This document shows positions 59,370 to 64,000 of a DNA stretch of 64,000 nucleotides, piece after piece (positions within the stretch are counted from its first letter, which is position 1; each line of letters opens with the position of its first letter). The translations under genes and the position numbers were made by a program. The stretch lies in assembly GCA_003313425.1 (NCBI GenBank), contig NHZP01000004.1, positions 248,001 to 312,000 of the forward strand, given 5' to 3'. The notes under the pieces were generated by a model. That model had not been told where the DNA came from. It worked only from the letters and a program-made list of their open reading frames with translations, and searched no databases. The DNA is from Pseudopyrenochaeta lycopersici (Eukaryota; Ascomycota; Dothideomycetes; Pleosporales; Pseudopyrenochaetaceae).

Positions 59370-62300
59370 TATAATAGACAGACACTAAGGGACCTTAAAC
59401 TAATAAGCGTATAAGCTATAATAATAAGAGTACTAGATGTAGATAATAAGAGTCTTAGGACAGCAGTAATACTAGCTGCACTAGCACGCACCTTAGTAAC
59501 ACTAGTTATATTAGCACAACCCCTAATAACTACGTAATAACTAACTCTTAGTAGAAGATCTACTAGTAACAGTTAACTCCTTATAAGACAGCCTTAATAA
59601 GTTAGCTAGTTAATAGTAGAGCTAGCTATATAAGTTATTACAGAACTAAGTTTAGGAGCTAAAGAACTTAGTTACTAAATTAAGTAGTATACAGATAGCA
59701 CGTATAGTCTCTACCCCCTTTTTAATAGAATAGTAAGGCTCTCCTATATAAGAGATTAGGAAACTAAGACTACTAAATATAGAAGTCTTTAAGAAAGGCT
59801 TATATAAGTAATATCTTTAATAGAAAATAAAGGTCTAAGTAAAGCTATATAGAAACTGTGCAGCCTACTTAGATAATAATAGTAGAGTAAATTACGTTAT
59901 TACTTATATAATAGGCTAAGCGTTTAACACCCTTAGCCTATATATAATAAACCTTATAAATAGGCTAGTAATACTATCCCTCCTTAAGCTATAGTCCTAC
60001 CTTAATAACTTCTTTAAGGACCTTATAGTAAGAGAGAAGGCTCTTAAATACCTCTATATAACTAAGTAAAGAAGAATAAAATTTAACTCTTATATCTAAG
60101 CGTTTAACTTTAAGCTCCTTAAAGCTAAGTTAGATAACGTAAGCTACGTTTAGAAGATTAACTATAAGTAAGAGCTATATAAGTAAAGCGTATAATATAT
60201 AGAGCTAACTAATAACCTAAAGAGATAATAATAAGATAGACTAGATAACTTCTATAAGAGCTTACTAGCTCTATATAAAACTTAGAAAAGAATTCTAAAG
60301 AATATATAAATAGGTCTAAGAAAGAAAAGAGAATAGCGCCTATTTAAGGTACAGTCTATATAACTACTAAGTAGCTTAGTATATAATAAAGTTATTAAAT
60401 AGCTAAGAAGGCTATTATATAAGATAGGTTAATAAACTTATAAAACTTATAAAGATTATATCTATAACTACTAAATAAGTAATAGAATCCCTATCCTCCT
60501 TAGATAAAGGAAAAGAGTAGCTCTAGTATAAAGTTATATGCTAGAGCTTATATAAGTCTAAAACCCTATATAAATAATAAGGTTACTTTTACTATAGCTA
60601 GTAACTATAAAACCTATATCTATAAATATTATTATTAATTCTATATAACTAGCTACTACTATAATTAATAATAGTTACTATACTTACTATTTATTAAGTA
60701 AGAAACTTATAAAGGACTTAAACTTACTACGTATTAAGATCCTCTCTATTAAGATTAAAGGGGTAAATAAATAAAAAAGTATAGTATTATATGTTACTAA
60801 ATCTTTATTAGACGTAGGAGGAATATAGTAGTATATAGCTGCGTATATTACTCTAACTACTTACTAATATAATATAATTCTTAGAAAGACTTAGTTAGAG
60901 AGTATTAAAGGCGTTATTAATACAGAGAAGAAACTTCTATACTTAAAAGTATATAAGGTTACTATACATAGTATAGAATACGCTACCTTAGACTTTAGCT
61001 ATACCTTAGTATTAGCTATAGCTTTCTAATACTATGTATAATACTATAGATAAAGCTATAGTAAGACTTAAATCTTTACTATAAGCTTAAGGGATATTAA
61101 GAAAGTACTACGCTTAAAGGTCTAGAAAATACTATAGGAAATATGCGACGCCTTACTAGCTTACGTATAACCTTATCTAAAGATATTCCTACCTAAGGAA
61201 GGAAATAAGCTCCCCTTATAATAAGGCCTATAATAAGACTATATAATAGAGTTAGAAGAGAAGAATAGATAAAAGCTAGAGATACTATACAGACCTCTCT
61301 ATATAATATTAAGAGATAAACTCTTAGTACTAAGGAAGACGTTATTAGACCTCCTAGATAAAGAGTTTATCTATATAAGCAGCTTACTAGTAGCCTTACT
61401 TATACTATTTATCCGTAAGCTAGAAAGAGAATTATAATTCTGTGTAGACTATAGAGCTCTTAACGCCCTAACTAAGAAGAACTATTACCTACTACCTCTT
61501 ATATATAAGACGTTAAACTAAATTAGATAAGCTATATAGTATACTAAGCTAGACGTTACTATAGTATTCTATAAGATAAAGATAAGTAAAAGATTAGAAT
61601 AGATAACTATGTTTTAAATATAATTTAGATTATATAAGTAGCTAGTAATACTCTTTAGCTTAGTAAATATACTAAGTACTTTTTAGAGGTATATTAACTA
61701 AGCTCTATAAGACTTCTTAGATAACTTTACCTCTATATACTTAGATAATATTCTTATTTTAACTAAAGGATCTCTCTCTTAGTACTACGCCTATATATAA
61801 AAAGTATTAGATTACTTATAAGAAGTAAGACTATACTTAAAACTAAGTAAATATAAGTTTAATATTTAGTATATAAAGTATCTTAGCTTTATTCTAGAAG
61901 TATAGAAAAGTATATTTATAAACCTTAAGAAAGTCTAAGCTATTTAAGAATAAGAGGCCCTAATAATAGTTAAAAGCGTATAAGAATTCTTAAGGTTTAC
62001 TAACTTCTATAGACGCTTTATCTTAAACTTCTCTTAACTAGTAGAGCCTCTTATATAGCTAATAAGAAAAGAAGAGAAATTCTTATAAGATATAAAATAA
62101 GAGTAGAGTTTTTAAGCTCTTAAGAATATATTCTTAGTAGATAAAGTTTTTACTACTTTCTTACTTAAATAATAGATAATAGTAGAATATAACTCTTTAG
62201 GCTTTACTATAGGTAGAGTACTATTATAAGAAGATAAGTAAGGAACCCTTTATATAGTAGCTTACCTCTTAAAGAAATTTCTAGCGTATAAGAGTAACTA

Positions 62301-64000
62301 CCTAATTTATAATAAGGAGTTACTAGTAGTTATTATATACCTAAATAAATAGGACGCAGAACTTTATAGCGTATAAGAATTTAAAGTAATTACTAACTAT
62401 AAGAACCTAGAGTACTTTATAAAGAAGTAACAGATAATAGAATAATATATATAATAGTTAGTCTACCTATTATAGTTTAATAATATAAAGCTGTAGTACT
62501 CTCTAGGGAAGGAGAACACCTAAGCGGACGTACTATCTAGAAGAGACTAGGACCTACTATAAGGAACCGATAATAGCTACCTAGTAAGTAGAGAGTTTAT
62601 TATATTAGTACTAGCCTAATAGTAAGATATAATAGTTATAAAGGTTATATAAACTCCTACGTTAACCCTTAATAGCTTAATTATAGCTAAGTCCCTACTA
62701 AAAGCTCTAATCTTTAAGGACTTAATTACTAAATACTAGGACTAAGCTATATAAGATAACTTAACCTATTAGGAAGTCTAAAACGCTATAAAGCTACTAC
62801 CTAGTATAATAAAGAAACTTACTATATTACTAGGAGATTATATAATTAACTTAGAGAGAAAGCTCTAATAGAGATCTAGGATCTAGGTGCCTAAAAATAA
62901 ACCCCTTTATATAGGAATTATCTAGTGAGTATATCTAGCTGTGTAAATAGGTTACCTAGGAAGAGAAGAAACGTACTGCACGCTAGCTAGTACCTAGTAC
63001 TAGCTAGGTATAAGTAAAAACGTCTGCTAATTTATATAGAATTACAGCTTATATAGATAAAGTACCTTATAGAGAGATAGTAAGTATAGATACCTACGCC
63101 TGTTACTAGTACCTAGTCGTACGTAGTAAGACTTAATAGTTAACTTTATTACTAGTCTACTACTATTATCTAGCTATACTAACTTAATAGTAGTTAAAGA
63201 CTACCTAAGTAAAGGCGTAATACTAATCCTACTTAAGATAATTAAAGTAGATAATATAGCCTAGGTATTTATATAAGAAGTCTTCTACTACTATAGGCTC
63301 CTTAGGTCTATTATATTAGATAAGAGTACGTAATTTATAAGTAAACTATAGGAAAAAATCTATAAACTCTTAAGAGTATAGAGGAACCTGTTAATAGCCT
63401 ACTACCTATAAATAGATAGTACTATAGAACGCGCAAATAGTAATATTAAAGTAGCTAGATAAATCTTTTATAACTATAACTAGAATAACTAAGTAACACT
63501 ATACCTAATCCTTAAGCTAATACTAAACACTTATATAAACTCCTCTATAAGCGTTACTCCTTTCTTCTTTCTATATAGCTATCTAAACTCGCCCTTCCTA
63601 GAGCTACCTAAGAAATTAGCTAGCAGTAACCTACTTAATAGAGTAACACTCTCTAGTAAATAAGTAGAAAGTATTATATAAACGCTAAAATAAGCTACTA
63701 ACTAGGCTATCTTAGCTATAATACACGCTTAATAATAATAAGAAGTACAGGTAAATAAGATACGTCGCCTAGCTCCTAAGTATAAGGTTAGAGACTAGGT
63801 ATAGTTAGACCTTAGGCACGTATAAACTATACGCAGAAGTAAGAAACTTAACTAGAAAAGTAAGAAGTACTAAGTTACCTGCGTATAAGACCCCTATTAG
63901 GTTAAGCTTTATATACTATAGAGAACTAAATTATACTATATAAAGAAGCTAAGACTAGCTGCTAAAGACCTCTTCCTATTATAATAAACTAACAACTTAA
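59370..64000 (+). pseudogene. B3 gag-pol remnant, cut by window end
   Basis: Parallel to 20949-25730 of B1. The Asp box YLDNIL of reverse transcriptase is readable near 61738-61756. A block of about 65 bp present in B1 (around 21735-21860) is missing near 60165, so the copies differ by a deletion as well as point changes. Stops are frequent. Confidence 0.85.

Larger units (their letters stand above)
58656..64000 (+). mobile_element. Family B Ty3/Gypsy element (B3), right end outside window
   Basis: It begins with a family B LTR, interrupted by a MITE, and continues parallel to B1 from 59340 to the window edge, ending in the region matching the end of B1's integrase. It is clearly more mutated than B1, with TA replacing CA, TG and CG at many positions. 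The right LTR and target duplication are not visible. Confidence 0.9.

Noticed and set aside
1..64000. CRISPR array, bacterial operon or prophage
   Set aside because: The introns, RIP pattern and transposon types are fungal, and the tandem repeats have no spacer structure.

Overview
This window looks like a stretch of a filamentous ascomycete (Pezizomycotina) chromosome, possibly a Dothideomycete, in which a small gene island sits in transposon nests mutated by RIP (repeat-induced point mutation). The fungal assignment rests on four things. Gene introns are short (47-64 bp) with GTRNGY-like donors and clear branch points. The genes are fungal: a JIP5 WD40 protein and a Pth11-like rhodopsin-domain membrane protein. 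The transposons are fungal Ty3/Gypsy, Ty1/Copia, Fot1/pogo and hAT types. Repeated DNA is extremely TA-rich, with TAG/TAA where CAG/CAA/TGG codons are expected, as RIP produces. All family names come from reading the sequence; no database search was run.

Layout. Positions 1-10682 hold a minus-strand Gypsy element (family A) carrying a complete second copy of itself (315-6846, 5-bp duplication GTAAT). Positions 10683-10996 are an LTR-like fragment (family C). Host DNA runs from 10997 to 13541 with JIP5 on the minus strand. A TA-flanked inverted-repeat DNA transposon (13544-33537) follows. It is swollen to 20 kb by a Copia element (15665-32914, duplication ATACT), which itself contains a Gypsy chromovirus (family B, 20668-27394, ATAAG), a Fot1/pogo transposon (27883-29660, TA) and a hAT-like element (29706-31036, 8-bp AGTAGGCC). 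The right arm of the transposon also holds a family B solo LTR.

Host DNA resumes at 33538. The transposon split a phosphoglycerate-mutase-like gene: its start codon lies at 13504 and the rest at 33540-34160, now a pseudogene. Next come a four-exon rhodopsin-domain membrane protein (35327-36704, minus), a doubtful repeat-containing ORF (37190-37651, minus), a small secreted protein (38704-39156, plus) and a 5-formyltetrahydrofolate cyclo-ligase-like gene (39311-40219, minus). A nearly unmutated family A solo LTR (40881-41275, TCTAC) lies near the edge of the island.

Positions 41375-64000 are again transposons: inverted and direct family C LTRs leading into a plus-strand Gypsy (41702 to about 47880) with a hAT-like insert; a minus-strand Gypsy (family D, 47927-56691, CGTAG) with a hAT insert that keeps an open hAT dimerisation domain; a mixed repeat region (56697-58655); and a second family B Gypsy running off the window, with a foldback hAT MITE in its LTR.

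The host genes do not form an obvious pathway or cluster. The most unusual signals are a short peptide conserved in three different hAT-like elements, an antisense Cys-rich coiled-coil gene at the 3' end of two Gypsy families, and a gene island bracketed by inverted copies of one LTR.
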